NCBI GenBank assembly: GCA_902791215.1
Contig: CADAUZ010000026.1
Coordinates: 1 to 64,000 of the forward strand
From: Oscillospiraceae bacterium
GTDB taxonomy: Bacteria > Bacillota > Clostridia > Oscillospirales > Oscillospiraceae
Reading direction: 5' to 3'
DNA length: 64,000 nt
Positions 8,009 through 16,835 of the stretch are shown here, piece by piece; the stretch's first letter is position 1, and the number at the start of each line of letters is the position of its first letter. The position numbers and the translations under genes are program-made. Below the pieces are notes generated by a model, which was not told where the DNA came from, did no database searches, and was given only the letters and a program-made list of their open reading frames with translations.

Positions 8009-8037
8009 ATTATATACAAGGTTTTATGCATTTTCAA
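8009..8037 (-). promoter_or_regulatory. Sigma-A promoter of nrdR
   Basis: On the minus strand TTGAAA (8032-8037), 17-bp spacer, TATAAT (8009-8014). Predicted start near 8002 gives a leader of about 40 nt. Confidence 0.85.
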
Positions 8038-8086
8038 GTATTTATTAACTGATCTGCTCAGATTTTAGCATATTATACAAGCAGAT

Positions 8087-8116
8087 ACAGAGGAGGGCAC
8101 GCCTCCTCTGTTTTTT
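8087..8116. terminator. Terminator hairpin after the GH13 gene
   Basis: A 10-bp perfect stem ACAGAGGAGG/CCTCCTCTGT lies 18 bp downstream of the GH13 stop. The long T-run (8111-8116) is on the plus strand; the minus-strand side continues TATCTGCTTG. It is probably the end of the glycogen operon, although its best T-tract faces the other way. Confidence 0.6.
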
Positions 8117-8133
8117 CTCCTGTGCGTATCGTC

Positions 8134-10518
8134 TCAGAGGAGCCGGATGATTTCGCCCGACAGGGGGGCGGCGACGCCGCTGTGCACGCCGAGGCCCGCG
8201 ACCGCGCAGTCCACGCTGTACGCGCGCTCCTCGCCGCTGCGGTTAAGAACGCACAGCCACACGCTGTTTTCCGCCGCATCGCCGAAGACGTCTTTCCCGT
8301 CGGTGATGTAGCGCAGGACGATCATCACCTCACTGTCGGAGGCGAAGAAGGCGGCCCTGCCGGTGGAGAGCGCGTCCGCGCTGCGGCGAAGAGCGCTCAG
8401 GTACTGATACCAGTCGTGCAGGTCTTGATCCCCCTCCTTGAAGGGGGCGCGGTTGAAGGGATCGCCCACGCCCTCCATGCCCTGCTCGTCGCCGTAGTAG
8501 ACGCTGGGTACGCCCGGGATGGCAAACTGCAGCGCGGCACACATCTTCTCGAGCTTCTCCGCCCGTTCAAGAGCCTCCGCCGTGAAGGTCTGGGCGAGCT
8601 GATCCTCCCGGGACATGGTCCGCAGGTTCCACGGGCAGGCCAGCACCGTTTTCAGCCGCGGCACATCGTGGGAGCCCAGCAGGTTCATCAGCGCGTAGTA
8701 GAAGGGCCAGGGGTAGTTCATCTGCTGGCCGATCAGGAAATCGCGCAGCTGGTAGGCGTTGATGGTGTTGTGGGCGTAGTCCATGACCGCCGTGCGGAAG
8801 GGGTAGTTCATCGCGGAATCGAGCGCCGTGCCGAGGGCGTAGCGCCGTCTCGAGCCGTAGCTTTCCTTGATGACCGCGTCCTCCCAAACCTCGCCGATGA
8901 TGGCGGCTTCGGGGTCATAGCCCTTGACGGAGGAGCGCATCTTCATGAGCACATCGTCCGGCAGCTCGTCGGCCACGTCGAGCCTCCAGCCGGAGGCGCC
9001 GCGTTTGAGCCAGAGCTTCATGATGCTGTCGTCGCCGGTGACGATGTACTTAAGGAAGCGCGGGTCATGCTCGTTGACCTCGGGCAGGGACTCAAAGCCC
9101 CACCAGCAGCGGTACTCATCCGGGAAGCGCCGGAACTCGTACCAGGAATAATAGGGCGAGTCGGGCCCGCTGCACGCGCCCTGTCCGCCGTAGTGGCCGT
9201 AGCGGTCGAAGTAGATGCTGTCGTCGCCGGTGTGGGAGAACACGCCGTCGAGCATGATGCGGATGCCCTGCTCCTTCGCGGCCCGGCACAGCTGCTCGAA
9301 ATCCTCCACCGTGCCGAGGATGGGGTCGGGCTTTGAATAGTCCGAGGTGTCGTAGCGGTGGTTGGAGCGCGCCTCCACGATGGGGTTCAAATACAGGCAG
9401 CTGATGCCCAGCTCCCTGAGGTACGGAAGCTTTGCCTCGATGCCCTTGAAGGTCCCGCCGTAGAAATCGTCGGGGCTGTAGTTCTGCTCAAAGCTGCGCG
9501 GCAGGTAGCGCACCGGTTCGTCAAGGCTTTTGTGGAGCTCCGGGATCTGACCCAGGGCCTCGTGATAGGCGATGCCGCGCTCGGCGGTGCCGTCGTCGGA
9601 GAAGCCGAAGCGGTCCGGGAAGACCTGGTACATGATGCTGCGGCGGAACCACGCGGGTGTCTGGAATTCGGGGTCGTATACCGTGAGGCGGAAGCCGCCC
9701 TCGCGCCTGGGGCAAATGTGGCCGAGATAGCCCGTCTCGTCGGGGCACAGCCAGTGGGCGCTGCTCTCGGTCTCCACATAGAAGGCATACCAGAGGGCCA
9801 TGGGCTCGGTGGTGACAGGGAGGTCTACATAATAAACGTCATCCTCCTGCTCCATCGACCAGCTGCTTTCAAAGTCGTCGCCCCAGACAACAAGCTCCGC
9901 CCGGCTGATCCGGCCGCCGCGGCAGCGGAAGGCCAGGCGCAGATCCCAGCCCACGCGCACCGCGCCGTAGTGGCTGCGGTACTCCTTGAGACGGGTGTCG
10001 TGGATGAGGGCGGGTATCTGCTCCACCGTGCGGCGCAGGATGCTGACCACGTGGGCGGTGCGGGGCTGATAGGCCTTGATATACTGGGGCTGAATGCCCG
10101 AGCAGCTCAAGTCGTCGCAGCAGGCGGCGATGATGCGGTAGGCCTGCTCGAGCTTCATGCCGCAGTCGTCCATCAGGATGCGCAGAAGCTCCGGCGCGGC
10201 CAAAGGCTGGCCCTTGGCCTCAAAGACCTCGTTTAAGTGATCGAGGGTCAGGCCCCTGGCGAGGCAGTCGTGAATGGCGGCATAGACCGTGGCCGAGGCC
10301 TGGAAGTATGCCTGCATCAGGTCCGGGCAGAAGGGGGACTGGAGCAGGGCGCAGATCTGCACGTCGCCGCCCGCGGGCACCCATTTCCCGTTTTCCCGCC
10401 GGGCCTGCACCTGGCGGCGGTTTTCATAGTGGATGGAGAGGGTATAGTCCTCGCTCCAGTCCTCATGATAGCGCCCGCCGAAATAAACCGTATAGGTATT
10501 GTTGTTCACAGCATCCAT
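8134..10518 (-). CDS. GH13 alpha-glucan hydrolase (neopullulanase/alpha-amylase type)
   Basis: 794 aa, cytoplasmic (no signal). The catalytic (beta/alpha)8 barrel covers about residues 290-700: nucleophile Asp514 in GWRLDVADE, acid/base Glu543 in IIGEVWED, and transition-state Asp in LLGSHDVPR. Residues 170-265 look like a beta-sandwich substrate-binding domain. Residues about 50-165 form a Cys-containing all-helical region that is not part of the usual neopullulanase layout. The start overlaps the glgA stop by 13 bp, so it is the second gene of a glycogen operon. Inferred role: trimming or remobilising intracellular glycogen. The exact bond specificity is not readable. Confidence 0.88.
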   Translation of the reverse strand: MDAVNNNTYTVYFGGRYHEDWSEDYTLSIHYENRRQVQARRENGKWVPAGGDVQICALLQSPFCPDLMQAYFQASATVYAAIHDCLARGLTLDHLNEVFEAKGQPLAAPELLRILMDDCGMKLEQAYRIIAACCDDLSCSGIQPQYIKAYQPRTAHVVSILRRTVEQIPALIHDTRLKEYRSHYGAVRVGWDLRLAFRCRGGRISRAELVVWGDDFESSWSMEQEDDVYYVDLPVTTEPMALWYAFYVETESSAHWLCPDETGYLGHICPRREGGFRLTVYDPEFQTPAWFRRSIMYQVFPDRFGFSDDGTAERGIAYHEALGQIPELHKSLDEPVRYLPRSFEQNYSPDDFYGGTFKGIEAKLPYLRELGISCLYLNPIVEARSNHRYDTSDYSKPDPILGTVEDFEQLCRAAKEQGIRIMLDGVFSHTGDDSIYFDRYGHYGGQGACSGPDSPYYSWYEFRRFPDEYRCWWGFESLPEVNEHDPRFLKYIVTGDDSIMKLWLKRGASGWRLDVADELPDDVLMKMRSSVKGYDPEAAIIGEVWEDAVIKESYGSRRRYALGTALDSAMNYPFRTAVMDYAHNTINAYQLRDFLIGQQMNYPWPFYYALMNLLGSHDVPRLKTVLACPWNLRTMSREDQLAQTFTAEALERAEKLEKMCAALQFAIPGVPSVYYGDEQGMEGVGDPFNRAPFKEGDQDLHDWYQYLSALRRSADALSTGRAAFFASDSEVMIVLRYITDGKDVFGDAAENSVWLCVLNRSGEERAYSVDCAVAGLGVHSGVAAPLSGEIIRLL

Positions 10519-11984
10519 ATGTAATGTCTCGCATATTCCGCGGCTGATTTCTCAAAGCCGAAGTTTTTCCGCATGGCCCGGCCGATGAGGCCGTCCATGA
10601 TCTCCTTATCCTTGTAGCAGGCCATGGCAAGGCGCATGGCGTCGCGCATCTCCCAGGCGTCGAAGTTTGCAAAGGAGAAGCCGTCCCCTTCCTCGTGGAA
10701 GCGGTTATAGGGGATAACCGTGTCCTGCAGTCCCCCGGTCTCGCGCACGATGGGGACCGTGCCGTAGCGCATGGCGATCATCTGGCTCAGGCCGCAGGGC
10801 TCAAAGCGCGAGGGCATGAGGAAGAAGTCCCCCGCCGCGTACACCTGGTGGGAAAGCTCCTCCTTGTAGCCGATGTAGGAGCAGAGCTTGCCGGGATAGC
10901 GGTTCTCGGCGGCGGCCATGAACTTTTCAAAGCGCTCGTCCCCGGTGCCGAGGAGCATCAGCTGCATATCCTCGCGGCACATCATGTCGTCGAGCACGCA
11001 GGCCACGAGGTCGAAGCCCTTCTGCTCGGTCATGCGGGTGACCATGCAGAAAAGCGGCACATCCTCCCGAACCTCGAGACCCATGCTCTTCTGGAGCCAG
11101 CGCTTGCAGGCGGCCTTGCCGGCGGCATAATCCGAGACGCCGTAGTTTTGCCGGAGGTTCGGGTCTGTCTCGGGGTTAAAGAAGTCGCGGTCGATGCCGT
11201 TCAAGATGCCGGTGAGCACCGCGTGGCGGGCGTTCAGGATGCCCTCCAGCCCCTCGGCGTAATAGGGGGTCTTGATCTCGGAGGCGTAGCTGGGGCTGAC
11301 GGTGTTGATGCGGTCTGCAAAGACGCAGCCCGCCTTGAGGTAGTCGGCGCAGCCGTGCAGCTCGATAAACTCCGGCGTGTAGTAGCAGGGATCGACGTTG
11401 AACATATCCTGCACGAAGCCGAAATCGAAGCGGCCCTGAAAGGCGATGTTGTGGATGGTCAGCAGGTACTTGACCCTGTCCTGGATGCCGCCGCGGTACT
11501 GGGTGTGGGCCAGCATCGGGAGCATGGCGGTGTGCCAGTCGTTGCAGTGGATCACGTCGGGCTGAAAGTCCAGCTTGGGCAGCGCCTCCAGCACGGCGCG
11601 GGTGAAGTAGGAGTACTGCTCCCCTTCCATGTTCCCGCCGAGGTAGATGTCGCGGCCGAAGTAGTCCTCGTTGTCCACGAGGTAGACGGTCACGCCGTCC
11701 ACGTCCAGGCGCTCGATGCCCACGTAGGCGTTGCGCCAGCCGAGCCAGATGCGGAAATCGACCACATGCTCGGTCTTTTCAAAATATTTCTCCTTGATGC
11801 AGCGGTGGTAGGGCGTGATGACGCGCGCGTCCACGCCGAGCTTTTTAAGCGCCTTCGGCAGCGCGCCGACCACGTCGGCGAGTCCTCCGGTCTTGGAAAG
11901 CGGGGCGCACTCCGCCGCCGCCAGCAGGACCTTCGGCATTTCGGAAAGCCCGTGCGCTTTGAGCAGGGCGTTGAGATCATCCAT
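10506..11984 (-). CDS. glgA: Glycogen synthase GlgA
   Basis: 492 aa, typical size, GT5 family. N-terminal ADP-glucose loop KTGGLADVVGALP, then HCNDWHTAMLP, ILNGIDRDFFNP, and the C-terminal acceptor lobe with MPSRFEPCGLSQ and ETGGLQDTV. Known: elongates alpha-1,4-glucan from ADP-glucose in the cytosol. AAAGGAGG lies 13-19 bp upstream of two consecutive ATGs (11987 and 11984). Coupled by a 13-bp overlap to the GH13 enzyme. No glgC or glgB is in the window, so other glycogen genes lie elsewhere. Confidence 0.93.
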   Translation of the reverse strand: MDDLNALLKAHGLSEMPKVLLAAAECAPLSKTGGLADVVGALPKALKKLGVDARVITPYHRCIKEKYFEKTEHVVDFRIWLGWRNAYVGIERLDVDGVTVYLVDNEDYFGRDIYLGGNMEGEQYSYFTRAVLEALPKLDFQPDVIHCNDWHTAMLPMLAHTQYRGGIQDRVKYLLTIHNIAFQGRFDFGFVQDMFNVDPCYYTPEFIELHGCADYLKAGCVFADRINTVSPSYASEIKTPYYAEGLEGILNARHAVLTGILNGIDRDFFNPETDPNLRQNYGVSDYAAGKAACKRWLQKSMGLEVREDVPLFCMVTRMTEQKGFDLVACVLDDMMCREDMQLMLLGTGDERFEKFMAAAENRYPGKLCSYIGYKEELSHQVYAAGDFFLMPSRFEPCGLSQMIAMRYGTVPIVRETGGLQDTVIPYNRFHEEGDGFSFANFDAWEMRDAMRLAMACYKDKEIMDGLIGRAMRKNFGFEKSAAEYARHYIWML

Positions 11985-12064
11985 CATATAAGTATGGCCT
12001 CCTTTATGAGACTGTGTGTGTTTCGGTTTATGATATGCGCAAGGTGAGTGGAAAAAGCGCGGTG

Positions 12065-12207
12065 CTTGCCTCCCCCAGCCGCGTATGCGGCGTTTGGGGG
12101 AGGTGTCGCGAAGCGACGGAGAGGGTTTGAACGTCGACCGACAGCCCTCTCAGTCACAGCGCTTGCGGGAGACGCGCCGTGCCAGCTCCCCCAAAGGGGG
12201 AGCCAAG
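12065..12207 (-). repeat. Modular palindromic repeat R2
   Basis: 143 bp, bounded by CTTGCCTCCCCC and GGGGGAGCCAAG. Inside are a GTCGC/GCGAC hairpin, the CGGAGAGGG/CCCTCTCAG central pair, and a CAC-GGCGCG type stem. It lies between glgA and the Ig-like surface protein gene. With the terminator at 12255-12292 it accounts for the 313-bp gap. Confidence 0.8.
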
Positions 12208-12254
12208 GGGTGCAGCAGAATCTACCGTGCAAATCTTTCCAGTTCCGGACAGCA

Positions 12255-12292
12255 GAAAAACAGAGCGTTCCTGTGCCTGGGGAACGCTCTGT
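12255..12292 (-). terminator. Terminator of the Ig-like surface protein gene
   Basis: An 11-bp stem CAGAGCGTTCC/GGAACGCTCTG with a minus-strand T-run (12256-12260), 9 bp after the stop. Confidence 0.9.
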
Positions 12293-12300
12293 ATTGCTTT

Positions 12301-13602
12301 TCACTGGCTGTCGCGCCTGTTCTCCTCCTCTTCCTCGATGGCCTTCTGCTTGGCGTCGGCGCGCAGATAGATCACGACGCCGATCAGCGCGATGAGCGCG
12401 AGCACGCCGATGATGCCGAACAGGATCAGCTGGAAGCTGATGTTCGACGGGGTGCTGCTGCGGGGCGCGGGCGTCGGGGGCAGAGTGGGCGTCGGGGTGG
12501 GGACGGGCGACGGGGTCGCGGGGGTCACGATGCGCACTTCGGCCGCCTCGGAGTAGACCGCCTGGCTGCGCGCGCCGTCGCGGGTGTTCCAGACGGCGAC
12601 CCAGTAGTAGGCGGTGCCGTCGGTCTGGTTGACAGTGTAGGAGGCGTCGTTTGCGCCGCTGATGGGCAGAGCCGCGCTGCGGTTATTCGTGGCGGCGCTG
12701 TACCACTGATAGCTCAGGGCCCCGTTATTGGGCGAGGTCGCAATGACGCTGAGGGTATAGCTGTCGCCGGGCATGAGCTGGGCGCTCTGGGGCTGAATGC
12801 TGATGTTGGCCGTGCGCGCGCCGCTGTCGACGGGCATGTCGTTATTGCCCACGGAGGGGACTGTGGGCTGGTTGGTCGGGAAATTGAACTGCGGGGCGGG
12901 GGTGGGCGTGGTCACGACCGCCCGGTTGCGGACGGGGTTGCCCTGGGAATCGACGATGGTGATCTCGGCGCCCATGGACTCCGCGTGCCGGTTGCCGCTC
13001 CAGAACTGGGCCTCCACGCGCCAGCCGTCCATGCTCTGCGGGATATTGCTGAGCGCCAGCGTCTCGGTGCCGAGACCGCTCACCTGCAGGCCCGGGAAGA
13101 CCTGGCTTGCCTCGGAGGCCTGGACGGTGTTGGTGGTGTCGTTGGAGACGATGCGCCAGACGATGCGCTCGGCATTCTGGGCGCGGGCGACGAACTTGGC
13201 CGAGCCGCCGACCTCCACGCGCTCGCCCGTCGGGCTCTTGGTGATGACCATGTCGCGGGAAACAGGCTGCTCGGTGACGGTGAAACTCACGTTTGCGTAG
13301 CTTGCGCCCTCCTCGGTGAAGACCATGTACTCGGCAATGTAGGAGCCGGCCGTGTCGGGCACGCCGGTGATGTACACGCCGTCTGCGTCCCAGTACATCT
13401 CCACATCCGAGGGCAGGCCGCCGGAATAGGGCACGCAGTTGATGATGGGCAGGCTGCTGGAATAGAACTGTATCCAGCCCATTTCCACACCCACCGGATA
13501 ACTGCCGATATTCTCCGCCGAGGCGCACAGTCCCGGCAGCATGAGCGCGACACATGCCGCCAGCACAAGGACAAGAAGGATTCTGTTTCTCGCTTTTTTC
13601 AT
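12301..13602 (-). CDS. Membrane-anchored surface protein with Ig-like domains
   Basis: 433 aa. Signal peptide at residues 1-29 (ending CASAEN); two or three beta-sandwich segments, one with SIQPQSAQLMPGDSYTLSV and LSYQWYS, the Ig/PKD-like signature of bacterial surface proteins; a Thr/Pro-rich linker (TPTPTLPPTPAP); a C-terminal membrane helix (LILFGIIGVLALIALIGVVIY) and a short charged tail. Inferred: anchored on the outside of the cell membrane, perhaps in adhesion or envelope sensing. ATG 13602 is preceded by GGAG; a TTG three codons upstream is less likely. Own promoter and terminator. No ligand can be named. Confidence 0.82.
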   Translation of the reverse strand: MKKARNRILLVLVLAACVALMLPGLCASAENIGSYPVGVEMGWIQFYSSSLPIINCVPYSGGLPSDVEMYWDADGVYITGVPDTAGSYIAEYMVFTEEGASYANVSFTVTEQPVSRDMVITKSPTGERVEVGGSAKFVARAQNAERIVWRIVSNDTTNTVQASEASQVFPGLQVSGLGTETLALSNIPQSMDGWRVEAQFWSGNRHAESMGAEITIVDSQGNPVRNRAVVTTPTPAPQFNFPTNQPTVPSVGNNDMPVDSGARTANISIQPQSAQLMPGDSYTLSVIATSPNNGALSYQWYSAATNNRSAALPISGANDASYTVNQTDGTAYYWVAVWNTRDGARSQAVYSEAAEVRIVTPATPSPVPTPTPTLPPTPAPRSSTPSNISFQLILFGIIGVLALIALIGVVIYLRADAKQKAIEEEEENRRDSQ

Positions 13603-13665
13603 CTCTATCAATCTCCGCTAAGCTGTCTGGTTGTCCATAATCGTTGTTTTTGACACGTTATGTTA

Positions 13666-13694
13666 ATTATAGCACAGCCATCTTGCGCCTGCAA
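13666..13694 (-). promoter_or_regulatory. Sigma-A promoter of the Ig-like surface protein gene
   Basis: Minus strand TTGCAG (13689-13694), 17-bp spacer, TATAAT (13666-13671); leader about 55 nt. Confidence 0.8.
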
Positions 13695-13732
13695 GCCCCG
13701 GAGAGAGAAAGATTTTTTGTAAATATTTGAAA

Positions 13733-13766
13733 AACGGCCGGGTCCTCCCAGCCGTTTTGTATCCAC
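13733..13766 (-). terminator. Terminator of the vanW-dut operon
   Basis: AAAACGGC/GCCGTTTT stem with a minus-strand T-run. It is 200 bp past dut. Between it and dut (13767-13967) there is no gene; a second 11-bp hairpin TTTCTTTTCGG/CCGAAAAGAAA lies at 13923-13950. Confidence 0.65.
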
Positions 13767-13967
13767 GATATTCATAACACATGTTGCGTCATCTATCTGG
13801 TTGGTCTAAGTACCACTCAGCGGCGCGAGCGTAAGCGAAGCCTTCCGCGGTCGGCGTGGCGCAGGACCGTATACCACTTGCGGGCGGCCCTTTTCTTTCT
13901 TACACCGGGCGCGGCGCGTTCTTTCTTTTCGGGCAAGAGCCGAAAAGAAATATTGATCCATCACACA

Positions 13968-14456
13968 TTATTTCCCGCTGCTGCCGAGCTTTCCCGCGCC
14001 GCGCGCGGATTTGATCGAGAGGATCTCGTCCGCCGTGTGCTCCTGGACATTCACCGGCAGGATCTCGCGCACATGAAACTGGCAGATCGCCTTCGCGTAG
14101 GGCACCAGCACACGATCCTCGAGGCGCTGCACCTCGCCCACGGCCTTGGTGATGTGCACCGGCACGGGGTTTCCGTTATAGACCGCGCAGAGCCACTCGC
14201 CGCGGTAGCCGCTGTCGATGACCCCGGCCTGAATAATGCCGCACCATTTGGTGTTGCTCCCCCGCTCTTCGAACTTCACGCCGAGGCTCTCGTCAAAGGC
14301 GCTGAAGAGGCCCGTGGGCACAAGGCGGGTGGAGAAGGCGGGGATCACGAACTCCTCCTCGTCAAAGCAGGCGTAGAGGTCGTAGTCGGAATCCTCGTCC
14401 CGCTTCGAGGGGATTTTTGCGCCGGGGCGCAGCTTTGCAAACTGGATGCTGTACAT
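13968..14456 (-). CDS. dut: dUTP diphosphatase
   Basis: 162 aa trimeric dUTPase type. Motifs in order: SDYDLYA (motif 1), ERGSNTK (motif 2), GVIDSGYRGE (motif 3), RLEDRVLVPYAKAICQ (motif 4 region) and a C-terminal RGAGKLGSSGK (motif 5). Known: hydrolyses dUTP to dUMP, keeping uracil out of DNA. The start ATG 14456 has AAAGGAGA upstream; an extended frame to 14552 runs into vanW and is rejected. Lies 10 bp after vanW and shares its transcript. Motif 1 is slightly divergent, but the assignment is secure. Confidence 0.9.
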   Translation of the reverse strand: MYSIQFAKLRPGAKIPSKRDEDSDYDLYACFDEEEFVIPAFSTRLVPTGLFSAFDESLGVKFEERGSNTKWCGIIQAGVIDSGYRGEWLCAVYNGNPVPVHITKAVGEVQRLEDRVLVPYAKAICQFHVREILPVNVQEHTADEILSIKSARGAGKLGSSGK

Positions 14457-14466
14457 GCTGTCTCCT

Positions 14467-16065
14467 TTATTCCGGATGCTGGTAGTAGGTATCGAGGGCG
14501 TAGTTGCCGGGGGTGCCGGGGTTGAGGACCGTGTCCTCGACCGTATTGCCATTCTGGTCGATGACCAGGCGGTGGGTCAGCGTGCGGTAGCCGGTAGAGA
14601 AATCGTCCTCAAAGCCCCAGGTCTCGACGTTGAACTTGATCTTGAAGCCCGGGCGGTCGGGATAGGCGGGGGCGATCACGCGGTCATAGTCGTGCTCCCA
14701 GCCGTAGCTGTTGTCAAACTCCACGGGCATATAGTCCCACTCCTCGAGCGTGCCCCAGATCTCCACGTTGATGGTGCTCTCGGCGTTGTTGAACTCGGCC
14801 ACGATCTTGATGGGGTAGCTCTTGTTGTTGCGGAACTTAAAGTCGAGCACCTTGCCCTCGGCGGGGATGGTGACGGTGGCGTCGGTGCCGCGCTGCATGT
14901 AGCTGACCTTGAAGACGTGGTTGGAGCGCTCCACGGTCTCGAGGAACGCAAAGGCCGTGGCGGCGTAAAGGGTGCTGGAGACCTGGCAGGCGCCGCCGCC
15001 GATCTCGTCCTTCTCCGCGCCGTCGACATAGGCGGGGGCGGGCTTGAAGCCTGCCTCCTCGGTGCGCTCGCCCACGACCTCGTTATAAGAGAAGACCTCG
15101 CCGGGGTTGACGATGTATCCGTCGATCTTCGAGGCGCACAGTGCCAGATTGGAACGGCGGTTTTCGCCGGAGTTGGGGAACTTGGTAAGGCACGCGCCCA
15201 GCAGATCGTGGAAAAGCTGGCTGCGCAGGCTCTCGCCCGTGACCTGGGGCCGGGTAATCGTCAGCGGGATGACCACCGTGTCGCCGGGGTTTGCGGCGTC
15301 CCAGCGGGCGCGGGCGTCGTTCACGTCAAAGTCGCAGCCCACGACCTCATCGGCCACGGTATAGCTCACCTCGTCGATGTAGTAGGCGTCCCGCGGCTCC
15401 TTCCGGATGGCCGTGTGGATGGCGTCGAAGTCCGGCGGGGTGATCTGGTTTACGAGACGGTTATAGTACATCTCGCTCTGGCCGAAGCGCAGGGCGGTGA
15501 TGACGGTGTTGCGGAAGTCCTCCCGGTCAAAGTTGAGCTGATTGCGGCCCTTGATAAGGGTGATGGTCCCGGCCTTTGTGTCCACGGTGTAGTCCTCGTC
15601 GCCCATGTTGCTCTGGACGCGGGCGATGCAGTCGTCGATCAGGCCGTCAAGGTATTCGATGTCGATGGGGCGGTCGACACGTGTTATGTCAACCGGATGC
15701 TGGTAGACCTGATACGCGGTCTCGAGGTTTGTGATCATGTCCGCGTCATGGCCCACGGCGTAGGCTGCGTCCGCGAGGGCTTCCACCGGGGTGGCCACAC
15801 CCGAGCGCACGGGATCGACCTGAAACTGCACGCCCCGGAAGGTGGTGACGGTGAGGGGGGTGGTCTCCCGGTCGCCCCAGCCGCGGGAGCGGAGCAGGGA
15901 CTCGGTCTCCTCGCGGGTCAGGCCGCTGACGTTGAGGTCGCCCACATAGACATAGCTGACGTTCTGTTCGCTTTTGGATATGTAATAGCCCAGAAACAGC
16001 CCGCCCATGGCGATGATCACCGCGAAGGCAAGCACATAGACCAGAAAGGCCGCAAATTTTCTCAT
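14467..16065 (-). CDS. VanW family protein with peptidoglycan-binding-like domain
   Basis: 532 aa. An N-terminal membrane anchor (residues 6-28), then a region like the putative peptidoglycan-binding domain common upstream of VanW (about 80-230), then VanW proper (about 310-440) with NPGEVFSYNEVVGERTEEAG and GGGACQVSSTLYAA. Inferred: an extracytoplasmic, membrane-tethered protein acting on or binding the cell wall. The VanW name comes from vancomycin clusters, but isolated homologues like this are common in Clostridia and do not imply resistance. First gene of an operon with dut. Confidence 0.87.
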   Translation of the reverse strand: MRKFAAFLVYVLAFAVIIAMGGLFLGYYISKSEQNVSYVYVGDLNVSGLTREETESLLRSRGWGDRETTPLTVTTFRGVQFQVDPVRSGVATPVEALADAAYAVGHDADMITNLETAYQVYQHPVDITRVDRPIDIEYLDGLIDDCIARVQSNMGDEDYTVDTKAGTITLIKGRNQLNFDREDFRNTVITALRFGQSEMYYNRLVNQITPPDFDAIHTAIRKEPRDAYYIDEVSYTVADEVVGCDFDVNDARARWDAANPGDTVVIPLTITRPQVTGESLRSQLFHDLLGACLTKFPNSGENRRSNLALCASKIDGYIVNPGEVFSYNEVVGERTEEAGFKPAPAYVDGAEKDEIGGGACQVSSTLYAATAFAFLETVERSNHVFKVSYMQRGTDATVTIPAEGKVLDFKFRNNKSYPIKIVAEFNNAESTINVEIWGTLEEWDYMPVEFDNSYGWEHDYDRVIAPAYPDRPGFKIKFNVETWGFEDDFSTGYRTLTHRLVIDQNGNTVEDTVLNPGTPGNYALDTYYQHPE

Positions 16066-16140
16066 AGGTTCCTCCTTCCCGGTCGCCGGGGCACGCGATC
16101 CGCCCGGCGCCGAGTTCGGGTGCTGTTATCAATATTACAT

Positions 16141-16169
16141 ATTATATAGAGATTGCGGCGCAAAATCAA
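16141..16169 (-). promoter_or_regulatory. Sigma-A promoter of vanW-dut
   Basis: Minus strand TTGATT (16164-16169), 17-bp spacer, TATAAT (16141-16146). Confidence 0.75.
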
Positions 16170-16179
16170 CCACTATCTT

Positions 16180-16219
16180 TTTGAAAGTGAAAAGTGAAAA
16201 TTGGAAAGTGAAGATATGG
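16180..16219 (+). repeat. GAAAGTGAAAAGTGAAAA repeat, copy 1
   Basis: 40 bp almost identical to 38760-38799 (one or two differences); internally repetitive GTGAAAA units. Both copies lie just upstream of minus-strand genes. Confidence 0.7.
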
Positions 16220-16277
16220 AGAGTTTGGAGTTTGGAATGTGGAGTTAAGGTGTCCGGTGCGCAGACTGATAAAAAAG

Positions 16278-16360
16278 CCTGTCATCCTGAGCGAAGCGAA
16301 GGATCTTTCCCCGGGTGACTGCGGGAACAGAAGATTCTTCGCTTCGCTCAGAATGACAGG
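16278..16360. repeat. 83-bp inverted repeat (GAGCGAAGCGAAG type)
   Basis: 30-bp arms at 16278-16307 and 16331-16360 match at 28 of 30 positions, around a 23-bp GC-rich loop. It lies 17 bp after the OhrR-type gene stop and may serve as a terminator. Repeats with GAGCGAAGCGAAG arms are widespread in bacterial genomes as MITE-like palindromes. Confidence 0.8.
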
Positions 16361-16376
16361 TGTGGGGGCTTGTGAA

Positions 16377-16835
16377 TTACTCCTCCTCGCGCATGGTGTC
16401 GAGCAGGCGGTGCAGGAGGGTGTAGAGCTCGATGGCGTCCTTGGGGTCAAGCTCGATGCAGGAGGCCATCTGCTGCGGGATGATTGCCGCGCGCGTTTTG
16501 AGGGCGGCGCCCTCTTCGGTGAGCGTGAGAAGCAGGTTGCGCTCGTCCTTCTCGTCGCGCCTGCGGGTGATGTAACCCATGGCTTCCAGCTTCTTGAGCA
16601 CCGGCGTGAGCGTGCCGGAGTCCAAAAACAGCCGCCGTCCGAGCTGGCGCGAGCTGACGCAAGGCGTCTCCCACAGGACCATCATGGCGATGTACTGGGT
16701 ATAGGTCAGGCCGATGTCGTCCAGGAAGGGGCGGTAGCGCTTGACCACCTCGCGCGCGCAGGCATAGAGCGGAAAGCAGAGCTGGCTGTCGAGCAGCAGC
16801 GCGTTATCGGCTTGTGTGCGGTTTTCTGTTTCCAT
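16377..16835 (-). CDS. OhrR-type MarR family peroxide-sensing regulator
   Basis: 152 aa winged-helix MarR protein. LLLDSQLCFPLYA places Cys20 where the reactive Cys15 of OhrR lies, and YTQYIAMMVLWE and the wing LDSGTLTPVLKKLE...RRRDEKDER follow the OhrR pattern, including Tyr residues that interact with the oxidised Cys. Known: OhrR represses peroxide-detoxification genes until its Cys is oxidised. Here the neighbour upstream is a glutathione peroxidase gene, a plausible target. Repeat R3 separates the two genes. No ohr gene is seen. Confidence 0.85.
   Translation of the reverse strand: METENRTQADNALLLDSQLCFPLYACAREVVKRYRPFLDDIGLTYTQYIAMMVLWETPCVSSRQLGRRLFLDSGTLTPVLKKLEAMGYITRRRDEKDERNLLLTLTEEGAALKTRAAIIPQQMASCIELDPKDAIELYTLLHRLLDTMREEE

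Noticed and set aside
13767-13967. Possible gene in the gap after dut
   Set aside because: The open frame there runs antisense through dut; only a hairpin at 13923-13950 is seen.
14467-16065. Vancomycin resistance from the VanW name
   Set aside because: No vanHAX or other resistance genes; isolated VanW proteins are common in Clostridia.
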